A stretch of 64,000 nt of DNA, taken from NCBI GenBank assembly GCA_963794475.1, contig CAWCDW010000005.1, positions 62,001 through 126,000 on the forward strand, written 5' to 3'. This DNA is from GAS188 sp963794475 (lineage in GTDB: Bacteria > Pseudomonadota > Alphaproteobacteria > Rhizobiales > Beijerinckiaceae). The position numbers and the translations under genes were made by a program. This document shows positions 26,348 to 34,440 of this stretch, piece after piece; within the stretch, counting starts at the first letter, position 1, and each line of letters opens with the position of its first letter. Below the pieces are notes generated by a model. It worked only from the letters and a program-made list of their open reading frames with translations. It did not search any database and was not told where the DNA came from.

Positions 26348-26908
26348 ATGGAAAGCACGAGCGACGATGCGTTGATCGAGCGGATCGCTTCCGGCGATAA
26401 GCTCGCGATGCGCGCGCTGTTCGCGCGCCACCAACTCCGCGTGTTTCGCTTTCTGTGCTCAATTCTGCGAGATCAGGCCGCCGCCGAGGATCTGCTCAAT
26501 GAAGTCTTCATCGATGTCTGGCGGCAGGCGGCAAGGTTCGAAGGACGCTCGAGCGTCTCGACCTGGGTTTTGGCCATCGCTCGCTTCAAGGCTTTGTCGG
26601 CGCTCAGGCGCCCGCGTCACGCCGAAATCGACGAGGAGGCTGCCGCCGAAATCGCCGATCTCGAAGATGATCCCGAGGTGGTCGCGCAGAAGAAGGACAA
26701 GGGGGCAATCCTTCGCGCCTGCCTTGCCGGCCTTTCCGGCGATCATCGCGAGATCATCGACCTCGTCTACTATCAAGAAAGATCGATCGAGGAATGCGCC
26801 GAGATCGTCCATATACCGGAAAATACGGTGAAGACCCGATTATTTCACGCCCGCAAGCGATTGGCTGAGATTGCCAAAAGCAAAGGGCTGGACAGAGGTT
26901 GGCCATGA
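26348..26908 (+). CDS. ECF-subfamily RNA polymerase sigma factor
   Basis: A 186-residue group IV sigma factor. Region 2 covers residues about 15-80 (ALFARHQLRVFRFL, AEDLLNEVFIDVWRQA, VSTWVLAIARFKALS). Region 4, about 115-175, contains the helix-turn-helix RSIEECAEIVHIPENTVKTR. A short acidic linker (DEEAAAEIADLEDD) lies between. The ATG at 26348 follows GGTGAGGGG. The stop overlaps the start of the next gene (ATGA), typical of a sigma/anti-sigma pair. Two matched promoter elements in the upstream gap suggest that it activates itself and the divergent Gly-rich gene. Confidence 0.92.
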   Translation: MESTSDDALIERIASGDKLAMRALFARHQLRVFRFLCSILRDQAAAEDLLNEVFIDVWRQAARFEGRSSVSTWVLAIARFKALSALRRPRHAEIDEEAAAEIADLEDDPEVVAQKKDKGAILRACLAGLSGDHREIIDLVYYQERSIEECAEIVHIPENTVKTRLFHARKRLAEIAKSKGLDRGWP

Positions 26909-27580
26909 ACAGCGATGAACCTTCCGCGAACCGCGAACTCGCGGATCTTTTGCCCTTTTACGTCACGGGACGCTTGCCGGTTTCGGAGGTGAAGCGCCTC
27001 GAGATCGCGCTCGCGACGGATGAGGCGCTGAGAATCGAGCTCGCCCTCGTCGAGGAGGAGCGGGCGGCGACCGTCGAGGCCAATGAGAGCCTCGGCCGGC
27101 CTTCTTCGCGCGCCGGCGCGCGCTTCCTTGCGGCGCTCGAGGCGGAGCCGGCGCGAGCAACGCCGCGAGCGCTCGCGGGCAGCCTCATTGCCTGGGTCGG
27201 CGAGCGCCTGCAATCCTTGACGCCGCGCCAAATGGCCTATGCGGGCATCGCCGCGGCACTTGTAGTCCTCGCCCAAGCGGGTCTCATCGGGGCGCTCATC
27301 GAGGGCACGGGCGGGGAAACCTATACGCAGGCCTCCGTGCGCGGCGCCCCGAATGAAGGAAGCCTGGCAACGATCGCCTTCAGTACCCGACGCGAATGCG
27401 GCCGAGATATCGAGCCTGCTCGAGGCCGCGCACGTGACGATCGTCGACGGCCCGAAACCCGGCGGACTCTACGTGCTGCGTCTGGGCCCCAAGGAGATGG
27501 CCAAGGGTGATCGCGACGCCCTCATCGCGCGGCTGGGTGCACAGAAGAGCCTCGTGCGCTTCGTTGCGCCGTCGCCATAG
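26905..27580 (+). pseudogene. Membrane anti-sigma factor, frame broken by +1 base
   Basis: Cognate regulator of the ECF sigma factor, judged from position and layout. A cytoplasmic N-terminal helical domain (ELADLLPFYVTGRLPVSEVK, resembling anti-sigma domains but without zinc-binding His/Cys) is followed by one transmembrane helix (about residues 111-132, AYAGIAAALVVLAQAGLIGA) and a periplasmic domain. The frame changes near 27382-27386: EGSLATIAFS in the first frame continues as PDANAAEISSLLEAAHVTI in the next and reaches a stop at 27580. One extra base explains it; corrected length is about 224 residues. The periplasmic part (VTIVDGPKPGGLYVLRLG) resembles subtilase propeptide or I9-type domains. 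The start overlaps the sigma stop, and the subtilase gene follows after 25 bases. Confidence 0.75.
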
Positions 27581-27605
27581 CGCGCCTCTGAAACGGGAGG
27601 TTTCG

Positions 27606-29429
27606 ATGCGGTCTCGAACCAGCAAGATGAAGGCGCGGACCGGCGCGGTGCCCGGCCGGGGCCGGACCCTGTCCATGCTCCTTGCTGGCACCCTCGCGCT
27701 TCTCCTCGGCGGCGGCCTGGCGACGGCGCAGAGTTTCCGTGGTGGTTTCGGGGGAGGCGAGGGCGGCGGCTTCGGATCGACCGATCGCGGTTACGGGGAA
27801 CGAGGCGGTCTTGGACAACCGAGCGTGCGGGCGCCGGACGGATCTCTTTTTGAACCCGAGAACCCGCGCAAACCCCGCGTTCTCGGCGGCGCTCGCTCCC
27901 CCTCGTGGCGACGGCCGGTCGCCGGATGTGATCTCGCAAATTGCCCCGTGGGGCGCGGCGGCCATTGGTATCCGCCGATCCGGCGTCCCGGCGTGTTCTT
28001 CCCGCCCGTCATTTATTATCCGCCACCTGGGGAAGGCGTCGTCGAGGGAGCGCCGGAAATGCCGCGTGGGCCTGCGCGCCACGCCGTTCGCCCGGTGACG
28101 CCCATCGCAGGGCCGTCCACGCCATCCGTAGCCGTCCCGCGATCGGCGAAGCGCCATCCTTCGGCCCCGCCGCTTATCGCGGTGACGGGGTCGAATACGC
28201 ATTTCGTCGTGCCGGTCCCATCCGAGAAACGCTACGTGCAAAACGAAATCCTAGTTGAAATTCCTCAGCGTGTGCCGCCCGCGTCCTTGCGGAGCCTCGA
28301 GCGCCGGCACGGCCTGACCTTGATCGCATCGCAGGATTTCACGCTTATCGGCGCCGAGATCGTTCGATACCGGATCGCCGCTCCGCGAAGCGTCGCGGCC
28401 ACCGTGAATGTGCTTCGTCGCGAGGGTCGCGTGGCCGGCGCCCAGCCGAATTATATTTTCGCGTTGCAAGAAGATGCTGCGGGATCCGAAAATGCCGCGG
28501 CGACGTCGGCTGCCGCGCCGGTGAGCGGCGCGAGGGAGGCGGCCTCCGCGGACGAGCCGTTTCAATACGCCGTGAAGACGTTGCATCTTGACGATGCGCA
28601 TCGTCTTGCCACCGGCAAAGGCATACGGATCGCGGTCATCGATTCCGGCATCGACGACCGGAGTGCCGAGATCAAGGACCGCGTCGTTGCAAGGCTCGAC
28701 ACGATCGGTGGCGAGTTCACGGCCCATTCCCATGGCACCGCCATCGCGGGAGCAATCCTCGCCCATGCGAAGCTTGTCGGCGTGGCGCCCGACGCGCAGG
28801 TGATCGCGATCCGCGCCTTCACGGGAGAGGGCAGGCCGGACGGTGCCCAAGGCACGAGCTTCCACATCTTGCAAGGGCTTGATTTCGCAGCCATGCAAAG
28901 GGCGCGCATCGTGAACATGAGCTTCGCCGGCCCGCAGGACGCCTTATTGTCTCGCGCGCTCTCGGCCTTGCGTGCAAGAGGCGTTACCGAAGTTGCTGCT
29001 GCCGGCAATGGAGGGCCGCGATCGGCACCCCTTTTTCCCGGCGCGGATGCAGGTGTCATCGCGGTCACGGCCACCGATGCCGAAGGCCAGCTTTTCGGCC
29101 TCGCCAATCACGGCACCTATATCGCCATGGCGGCGCCCGGCGTCGATATTCTTGCGCCGGCTCCCGGAGATACGGTGCAGATCGTCTCCGGCACGTCGAT
29201 CGCCGCCGCGCATGTGACGGGCATCGCCGCGCTTGCACTTGAGCGCTACGGGAGCCTCGCGCCGGACGCTCTTCTCGGCGCCCTCGATGCCGGAAGCCGC
29301 AAGCTCTCGCCCGAGGCGAAGCCCGAAGATTATGGTGCAGGCGTCGTCGATGCCTATGGCGTGGTTCAAGGCAAGCCTGGTGCGGACAATGCGCCGGCCG
29401 CCCGCTCTGCTCGGGCGGCGCCTCGCTGA
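27606..29429 (+). CDS. Exported subtilisin-like (S8) serine protease
   Basis: A 607-residue secreted serine protease. The signal peptide is near residues 18-40 (TLSMLLAGTLALLLGGGLA). A Gly-rich and then Pro/Arg-rich linker runs to about 200, with HWYPPIRRPGVFFPP. A propeptide-like domain (about 210-285, QNEILVEIPQRVPP to VAGAQPNYIF) is followed by the catalytic domain. The triad is Asp346 (AVIDSGID), His376 (HSHGTAIAG) and Ser531 (SGTSIAAAHVTG), with the oxyanion Asn in AAAGNGG. GGGAGG precedes the ATG at 27606. It lies 25 bases after the anti-sigma gene and is likely in the same transcript, suggesting a role in, or output of, that envelope response. Confidence 0.92.
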   Translation: MRSRTSKMKARTGAVPGRGRTLSMLLAGTLALLLGGGLATAQSFRGGFGGGEGGGFGSTDRGYGERGGLGQPSVRAPDGSLFEPENPRKPRVLGGARSPSWRRPVAGCDLANCPVGRGGHWYPPIRRPGVFFPPVIYYPPPGEGVVEGAPEMPRGPARHAVRPVTPIAGPSTPSVAVPRSAKRHPSAPPLIAVTGSNTHFVVPVPSEKRYVQNEILVEIPQRVPPASLRSLERRHGLTLIASQDFTLIGAEIVRYRIAAPRSVAATVNVLRREGRVAGAQPNYIFALQEDAAGSENAAATSAAAPVSGAREAASADEPFQYAVKTLHLDDAHRLATGKGIRIAVIDSGIDDRSAEIKDRVVARLDTIGGEFTAHSHGTAIAGAILAHAKLVGVAPDAQVIAIRAFTGEGRPDGAQGTSFHILQGLDFAAMQRARIVNMSFAGPQDALLSRALSALRARGVTEVAAAGNGGPRSAPLFPGADAGVIAVTATDAEGQLFGLANHGTYIAMAAPGVDILAPAPGDTVQIVSGTSIAAAHVTGIAALALERYGSLAPDALLGALDAGSRKLSPEAKPEDYGAGVVDAYGVVQGKPGADNAPAARSARAAPR

Positions 29430-29504
29430 AAACGAGGCAGGTTTCATCGTGCTTTTAGATAAATGGAGGCTTTTTTCCGAGAAGATCATTCTCAGCTAAC
29501 GAGC

Positions 29505-29543
29505 TAGAGCATACGGGCAATTGCCCAAAGCCCTGATGCTCTA
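29505..29543. repeat. Interrupted palindrome with nested palindrome
   Basis: Arms TAGAGCAT (29505-29512) and ATGCTCTA (29536-29543) flank a second perfect palindrome, GGGCAATTGCCC (29515-29526). It lies in the 209-base gap between the subtilase and the next gene. AGAGCAT...ATGCTCT palindromes are common intergenic elements in Hyphomicrobiales, so this may be one of them or a transcription terminator without a T run. Nothing else is evident in the gap. Confidence 0.5.
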
Positions 29544-29638
29544 ACTGCGAACGGCACTCCTCAAGGAAACGTGATGCCACCAGGTCGATCGAGCTGCGTT
29601 ATGCGCAGACATCGCCAACATCATGATCGAGGAATGCC

Positions 29639-30514
29639 ATGGACAAGGCTTGGGAAAAAGATCCGATGCTCGTGGCCACGCAGCTCGAGCGCCGCTCCTT
29701 CATCAGGGCAAGCCTCGTCGGTGGAGTCACGGCTGGATTTGCGCTCGCGGTCCAACCCGTTTCGGCGGAGACCATCATCACCGACACCAACGGGCTCGAC
29801 GCCGGCATGGTGCAGGTGAAAACCGAAGACCGAATGGTCCCGGCCTATCGCGCGCGCCCCGCTGGCGGCGCGAAGGTGCCGGTCATCGTCGTGATCCAGG
29901 AGATCTTTGGCGTTCACGAGCACATCAAGGATGTGTGCCGCCGTCTCGCCAAGCTCGGGTATTACGCGATCGCGACCGATCTTTACTCGCGCATCGGCGA
30001 TGCGACGCAAATCTCCGACATCCCGACCCTTATTTCGACCATCGTCTCCAAGGCACCGGATGTCCAAGTTGCCTCCGATCTCGACGCGACCGTCGCTTTC
30101 GCGGCCTCCGAGGGCGGCGACACCTCGAAGCTCGGCGTCACTGGATTTTGCTGGGGAGGTCGGCAGACCTGGCTCTTCGCCGAACATAATCCCAATCTGA
30201 AGGCGGCGGTCGCGTGGTACGGTCCCCTAACCAATGTTCCCAACGAGCTTCAGCCTAAGCGTGCGATCGACGCGGTTGCCGACCTCAAATGCCCGGTTCT
30301 CGGCCTTTACGGGGCGGCCGATCAGGGCATTCCGGTCGATGCGGTGAACGCCATCAAGGCGGCCGCCGACAAGGCCGGAAAGACGGTGGACGTTGTGATC
30401 TATCCCGACACGCCGCATGGCTTTTACGCCGATTATCGGCCGAGCTACCGTGCCGACAAGGCGGCCGACGGCTGGGCGCGCCTCCAGGCGTGGTTCAAGA
30501 AATACTTGGTATAA
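29639..30514 (+). CDS. Dienelactone hydrolase family protein, likely Tat-exported
   Basis: A 291-residue alpha/beta hydrolase. The N-terminus has a twin-arginine-like signal (ERRSFIRASLVGGVTAGFAL), so it probably acts in the periplasm. The nucleophile is Cys171 in VTGFCWGGRQTW, as in dienelactone hydrolases; the His of DTPHGFYADYRPSY and an Asp near GAADQGIPVDA complete the triad. An EIFGVHEHIKDV motif near residue 90 also fits. The true substrate is unknown; such proteins cleave lactones or esters. It is followed by a strong hairpin, so it appears to be a single-gene unit. Confidence 0.88.
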   Translation: MDKAWEKDPMLVATQLERRSFIRASLVGGVTAGFALAVQPVSAETIITDTNGLDAGMVQVKTEDRMVPAYRARPAGGAKVPVIVVIQEIFGVHEHIKDVCRRLAKLGYYAIATDLYSRIGDATQISDIPTLISTIVSKAPDVQVASDLDATVAFAASEGGDTSKLGVTGFCWGGRQTWLFAEHNPNLKAAVAWYGPLTNVPNELQPKRAIDAVADLKCPVLGLYGAADQGIPVDAVNAIKAAADKAGKTVDVVIYPDTPHGFYADYRPSYRADKAADGWARLQAWFKKYLV

Positions 30515-30521
30515 GCCCCCA

Positions 30522-30547
30522 CGTCGGGAGGAGATCCCCTCCCGACG
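30522..30547 (+). terminator. Hairpin after the dienelactone hydrolase gene
   Basis: A perfect ten-base stem (CGTCGGGAGG with CCTCCCGACG) and a six-base loop begin 8 bases after the stop codon. No clear T run follows. It probably separates this gene from the glycosyltransferase operon. Confidence 0.55.
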
Positions 30548-30593
30548 CTCGCCTTGAGTTGACGCGCGCCTGCGGGGCCACCAAAAGGAGCGC

Positions 30594-32312
30594 GTGGACC
30601 ACGGCCTGATCTCGACGGCGACCGCCACGGCGACGGCGCGACGCAGTATTCTGCACGACTTCCTGGCGGCGCTTTCGCGCACGCACGGGCTTGCCTGCGC
30701 GGCGCTTATCGCCTTGTCGCTCTTGATGTTCCTTCCGGGCTTTGCCGGCTTGCCGCCGATGGATCGCGACGAGCCGCGTTTCGCCCAGGCCTCGAAGCAG
30801 ATGTTGGAGACCGGGAATTTCGTCTCGATCCGTTTTCAGGACGAGGCGCGTAACAAGAAGCCGGTCGGCATTTATTGGCTGCAGAGCGCGAGCGTCGCGC
30901 TTGCCGAAGCCGCGGGCTTCGGTTCCGCGCGGGACACCATCTGGCTTTACCGCATTCCCTCGCTCATCGGCGCGATCGCCGCCGTCCTGCTCACCTATTG
31001 GGCGGGCCTCACCTGGCTCGAAAATCGCTATGCCTTCATGGCCGCCGCGCTGATGTCGGCCTCCATTCTTCTCGGCGTCGAGGCGAGGCTAGCCAAGACG
31101 GACGCCGTGCTCACGGCCTCGATCGTCGCGGCCATGGGAGCGCTCGCTCGCGTTTACGCGATGCGCGACGCCAAAATCAAAGGTTCCGCCATCGCCACCT
31201 TCGTGCTTTGGTTCGCGATTGCCGTGGGCGTGCTGATCAAAGGCCCGATCGTTGTCATGGTCGCGGGCCTCGCGTCGCTCGCGCTCTCGATCAAGGAGCG
31301 TTCCGCGCGCTGGCTCAAACCGGCATGCGACTTCAGGGCCATCGCGCTCGCGCTCATCATCATCGCGCCCTGGTTCATTGCTATCGCGCTCGACACGCAT
31401 GGTGCCTTTTTCACCGAGGCGCTTGGAGGCGACATGCTCGGCAAAGTTGCGGGCGCGCGCGAGGCCCATGGCGCGCCGCCCGGCACCTACCTGGCCGGCG
31501 CCTTCATCACCGCGTGGCCGATTGCACCCTTGGCGCTCGTCGCGGCGCCCGCGATCTGGCGGGCGCGGCGCGAGGACGCCGTGGCCTTCCTCCTCGCTTG
31601 GCTTATTCCGTCCTGGCTCGTGTTCGAGGGGGTGCCGACGAAGCTTCCCCATTATGTGCTGCCCCTCTATCCGGCGATCGCGCTTCTCGTCGCGCTCATC
31701 GCTCAGCGCGGCGACTTCCTTGCCGAACGAAAATGGAGACGTTTGGCGTTGATTCTCTTGCCTCTGCCGACCGCGCTCGTCGCGCTCGCGATCCCCTATG
31801 GCACACTCCTTTACGGGGACCGCGCCGACATCGTAGGTGCGCTGTTCGCAGCCTTGGCGACTTCATGCGCGGCCTTTGCCGCGCTCGCCCTTATGCGAAG
31901 ACGCACCGAGGAAGCATGCTCGGTGCTTCTCGTGGCCGCGCTTCTGCTTTTCGTCGGGGTCTATGGGTTTGCGGTTCCGCGCCTTCAGGCCTTGACCTTG
32001 TCTCCGCGCCTCGTCGCGTTGATGTCAAAATCTCCCTGCGTGCCGCAAGCTCTCGCGACGGCCGGTTTCAACGAGCCGAGCCTCGTTTTTCTGACCCGCA
32101 CCGATCTTCATCTGACGAACGGGGCCGACGCCGCGCGCTTCCTCGCGCTTCCCGGCTGCCGCGCCGCCTTTGTGGACATTCGCCAGGAGGGCGAATTCGG
32201 CAAGGGTCTCGCCGCAATCGGCCGCACGCCGAACCTCCTCGGCCGGGTGCTCGGCGTCAATTTGAACGGGGGCCGCCATATGGACATCGGGGTCTATGCC
32301 AATGGCGGCTGA
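30594..32312 (+). CDS. ArnT-like GT39 membrane glycosyltransferase
   Basis: A 572-residue polytopic protein of the dolichyl-phosphate-mannose / ArnT (glycosyltransferase family 39) type, which moves a sugar from a polyprenyl phosphate to a lipid or protein on the periplasmic side. The catalytic first loop has PPMDRDEPRFAQASKQML (Asp-Glu pair) followed by DEARNKKPVGIYWLQ. About ten to twelve hydrophobic helices follow, then a periplasmic C-terminal part from about residue 450. The start is a GTG at 30594 after AAAAGGAG. Its 3' end overlaps the PAP2-GT2 gene by 17 bases, forming one operon with a polyprenyl-phosphate-sugar synthase-like domain. The sugar (mannose, galacturonate or another) is not known. 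Confidence 0.88.
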   Translation: MDHGLISTATATATARRSILHDFLAALSRTHGLACAALIALSLLMFLPGFAGLPPMDRDEPRFAQASKQMLETGNFVSIRFQDEARNKKPVGIYWLQSASVALAEAAGFGSARDTIWLYRIPSLIGAIAAVLLTYWAGLTWLENRYAFMAAALMSASILLGVEARLAKTDAVLTASIVAAMGALARVYAMRDAKIKGSAIATFVLWFAIAVGVLIKGPIVVMVAGLASLALSIKERSARWLKPACDFRAIALALIIIAPWFIAIALDTHGAFFTEALGGDMLGKVAGAREAHGAPPGTYLAGAFITAWPIAPLALVAAPAIWRARREDAVAFLLAWLIPSWLVFEGVPTKLPHYVLPLYPAIALLVALIAQRGDFLAERKWRRLALILLPLPTALVALAIPYGTLLYGDRADIVGALFAALATSCAAFAALALMRRRTEEACSVLLVAALLLFVGVYGFAVPRLQALTLSPRLVALMSKSPCVPQALATAGFNEPSLVFLTRTDLHLTNGADAARFLALPGCRAAFVDIRQEGEFGKGLAAIGRTPNLLGRVLGVNLNGGRHMDIGVYANGG

Positions 32313-33939
32313 GGCGACGCCCGAGAAATCCCGCGCCGCGCCGTCAAGCCCTCCCTTGGCGTTCCTGGGAAACGGGCATGGCCGGGCGACGGCGGTGCTG
32401 CGAGGCTTGGCGAGGCGCCTCTCCATCTTGATCAAAAGCGCAAGAGCATCACCGCGTGATCTGTTGCCGGGCAGTGGCGCCTTCACGGCGGCGTTCCTTC
32501 TCGTGCTGATGGCGGCCTTGGCCCTCGATCGGCCGGCCGCCTCGGCCATGCGGCATTGGCCGCGCCCGGTGACGGGCCTTTTTGAGCGCATCACCATTCT
32601 CGGCGAAGGATGGGTTTGGCTTCTTCCCATCGCCCTTGCGGGATTTGCCTTCGCCTGGGCGAGCTTTGCCGGAACCTCGAGGCAAGAGCGCGCGCGCCTT
32701 GTCTTGCGCGCCGAGCGCGCGCTCTTCATGTTTTCGGCGGTGGGCGTGCCATCCCTCGTGACGACGGTCCTGAAGCATGTCGTCGGGCGCATGCGCCCCC
32801 GTTATTTCGAGAGCCTCGGCGCCTTTCATTTCGAGCCTTTCTCGCTCGCCTCCTCGAAAGCAAGCTTCCCGTCCGGGCATGCGACGACCGCCGGAGCGCT
32901 CATCATCGCGGTCGGCGCCGTGGCGCCACGCTGGAAACTGCCCGTCGCGGTTCTTGCCCTCCTCGTGTTCCTCTCGCGTATCGCGATCGAAGCGCATTAC
33001 GTGAGCGACGTGCTCGCCGGAGCCCTCATCGGGATCGCCGGCGCGCGCGCGATGCGGATGCTTTTTGCCAAGGCGCGGATCGGCTCGAGATCCGACTCCT
33101 TCCTGGCCGCCAGCGGGGGACCGGAGCCAGCGGTGCGTCTTTCGCAGGAAGGAGGCTCGATGCCGATGAGCTGGCCGCAAGACGAGAAGCCGCGTGACCT
33201 TCTGCCGAAGCCGCGCCTGTCGATCGTCGTGCCGATGCGCAACGAAGCGGAAAATGCCGGCCCGTTGATCGAGGAGATCGAGCGCGCCTGCGCTGAGCTT
33301 CTTCCCTTCGAGATCATCTGCGTCGACGATGGCTCGTCTGACGGAACCGCCTCTCGCCTTGCTGAGCTCGCGGCCGCTCATCTGCATTTGCGGGCGTTTC
33401 GTCATGCCGCGAGCTGCGGCCAGAGCGCCGCGGTGCGCACCGGCGTGCGGGCCGCGCGCGCGCCGATCGTCGCGACGCTCGACGGCGACGGCCAGAACGA
33501 TCCAGCCTTCATCCCGAAGCTTCTCGAAGCGCTCGAGGCCGGCGGGGACACGATCGGCCTCGTCGCGGGGCAAAGGGTCGGCCGCAAGGATACAGGCTTT
33601 AAGAAGCTGCAATCGCGTGTGGCGAATACTGTGCGGGGACGCATCTTGCGCGACGGCACGCGCGACACGGGCTGCGGCCTCAAGGCGTTCCGGCGCGAGC
33701 TCTTCCTGGCGCTTCCCTATTTCGACGGCTTGCATCGTTTCCTCCCCGCGCTGATGCGGCGCGAGGGCTATGAGGTGAGGCTCGTCGATGTGGTCGATCG
33801 TGCCCGGCGCGCGGGGCGCTCCAATTACGGTCTCTTCGACCGGCTCTGGATCGGCATCCTGGATCTCTGCGGTGTGTGGTGGCTGATCCGCAGGCGCAGG
33901 CGCGTGCCGGTCGTGTCGAATTTGCGAAAGGATGAATGA
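32296..33939 (+). CDS. PAP2 phosphatase - GT2 glycosyltransferase fusion
   Basis: One 547-residue frame joins two enzymes usually encoded separately. Residues about 55-265 form a PAP2 phosphatase with several membrane helices and motifs KHVVGRMRPRYFE, FPSGHATTAGAL and SRIAIEAHYVSDVLAG. Residues about 303-540 form a family 2 glycosyltransferase of the DPM1/ArnC/RgtE type, with LSIVVPMRNEAENAG, CVDDGSSDGT and DGDGQNDP. The GT2 part would charge a polyprenyl phosphate with sugar for the GT39 transferase; the phosphatase may recycle polyprenyl phosphate. A strong ribosome site and in-frame ATG occur at the junction (33160), so a separate GT2 protein may also be made. The 3' end overlaps the LAB_N gene (ATGA). 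Confidence 0.85.
   Translation: MPMAAEATPEKSRAAPSSPPLAFLGNGHGRATAVLRGLARRLSILIKSARASPRDLLPGSGAFTAAFLLVLMAALALDRPAASAMRHWPRPVTGLFERITILGEGWVWLLPIALAGFAFAWASFAGTSRQERARLVLRAERALFMFSAVGVPSLVTTVLKHVVGRMRPRYFESLGAFHFEPFSLASSKASFPSGHATTAGALIIAVGAVAPRWKLPVAVLALLVFLSRIAIEAHYVSDVLAGALIGIAGARAMRMLFAKARIGSRSDSFLAASGGPEPAVRLSQEGGSMPMSWPQDEKPRDLLPKPRLSIVVPMRNEAENAGPLIEEIERACAELLPFEIICVDDGSSDGTASRLAELAAAHLHLRAFRHAASCGQSAAVRTGVRAARAPIVATLDGDGQNDPAFIPKLLEALEAGGDTIGLVAGQRVGRKDTGFKKLQSRVANTVRGRILRDGTRDTGCGLKAFRRELFLALPYFDGLHRFLPALMRREGYEVRLVDVVDRARRAGRSNYGLFDRLWIGILDLCGVWWLIRRRRRVPVVSNLRKDE
33146..33162 (+). promoter_or_regulatory. Internal ribosome site and ATG at the PAP2/GT2 junction
   Basis: AGGAAGGAGG (33146-33155) precedes an ATG at 33160 in the same frame as the fusion gene. 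Starting here gives MPMSWPQDEK followed by the complete GT2 domain. This is a better ribosome site than that of the annotated upstream start. Confidence 0.55.
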
Positions 33940-34274
33940 TGCTGGTCGATCTCGCGAACGCGCTCGGCGGCTATCTCCAGGACGTTTTCGTCGAAAAATT
34001 CAACTTCGTGGTGCTTATCGGCCTTTTCGGCCAGGCTCTCTTCACCATGCGCTTCCTCGTGCAATGGCTCGCGAGCGAAAAGGCGGGACGCAGCGTCATC
34101 CCCTTCAGCTTTTGGCTGTTCTCGATCGGCGGCGGCGTTTTGCTTTTCGCCTATTCGCTATGGCGGCGCGACCTCGTGTTCATCCTCGGGCAAGGGCTAG
34201 GCGTGTTCATTTATCTGCGAAACGTCACCCTGGTGCTGCGGGAGCGGCGGGGGCAGGCGGGAAAGGTGGGGTAA
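33936..34274 (+). CDS. LAB_N-domain small membrane protein
   Basis: A 112-residue inner-membrane protein matching the lipid-A-disaccharide-synthase N-terminal (LAB_N) family: three hydrophobic helices with FGQALFTMRFLVQWLASEKA, VIPFSFWLFSIGGGVLLF and GQGLGVFIYLRNVTLV. These proteins often sit beside GT2/GT39 genes for lipid A or phospholipid decoration, as here. Its own activity is not established. The ATG overlaps the GT2 stop, indicating coupled translation. Confidence 0.88.
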   Translation: MMLVDLANALGGYLQDVFVEKFNFVVLIGLFGQALFTMRFLVQWLASEKAGRSVIPFSFWLFSIGGGVLLFAYSLWRRDLVFILGQGLGVFIYLRNVTLVLRERRGQAGKVG

Positions 34275-34293
34275 GGGGGTAGGGGGTCGCATC

Positions 34294-34328
34294 CGGCAAC
34301 CGGCGGGCGGCGGTCGCCGTCGTTGCCG
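34294..34328. terminator. Hairpin between convergent genes
   Basis: CGGCAAC (34294-34300) pairs with GTTGCCG (34322-34328) around a GC-rich inner stem, in the 166-base gap between the LAB_N gene and the convergent dehydrogenase. It could end both transcripts. There is no T run. Confidence 0.4.
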
Positions 34329-34440
34329 ACCCAGCCAAACGCTGGCACGTGCTGCGGCGGAGCGGGTCGGCCGCCTCGTGCATCCTTCGGCCGAGCCGGG
34401 TCTTTCAGCAAAGCAAGTGCGAAAGGCAACGCGCCGCCCT

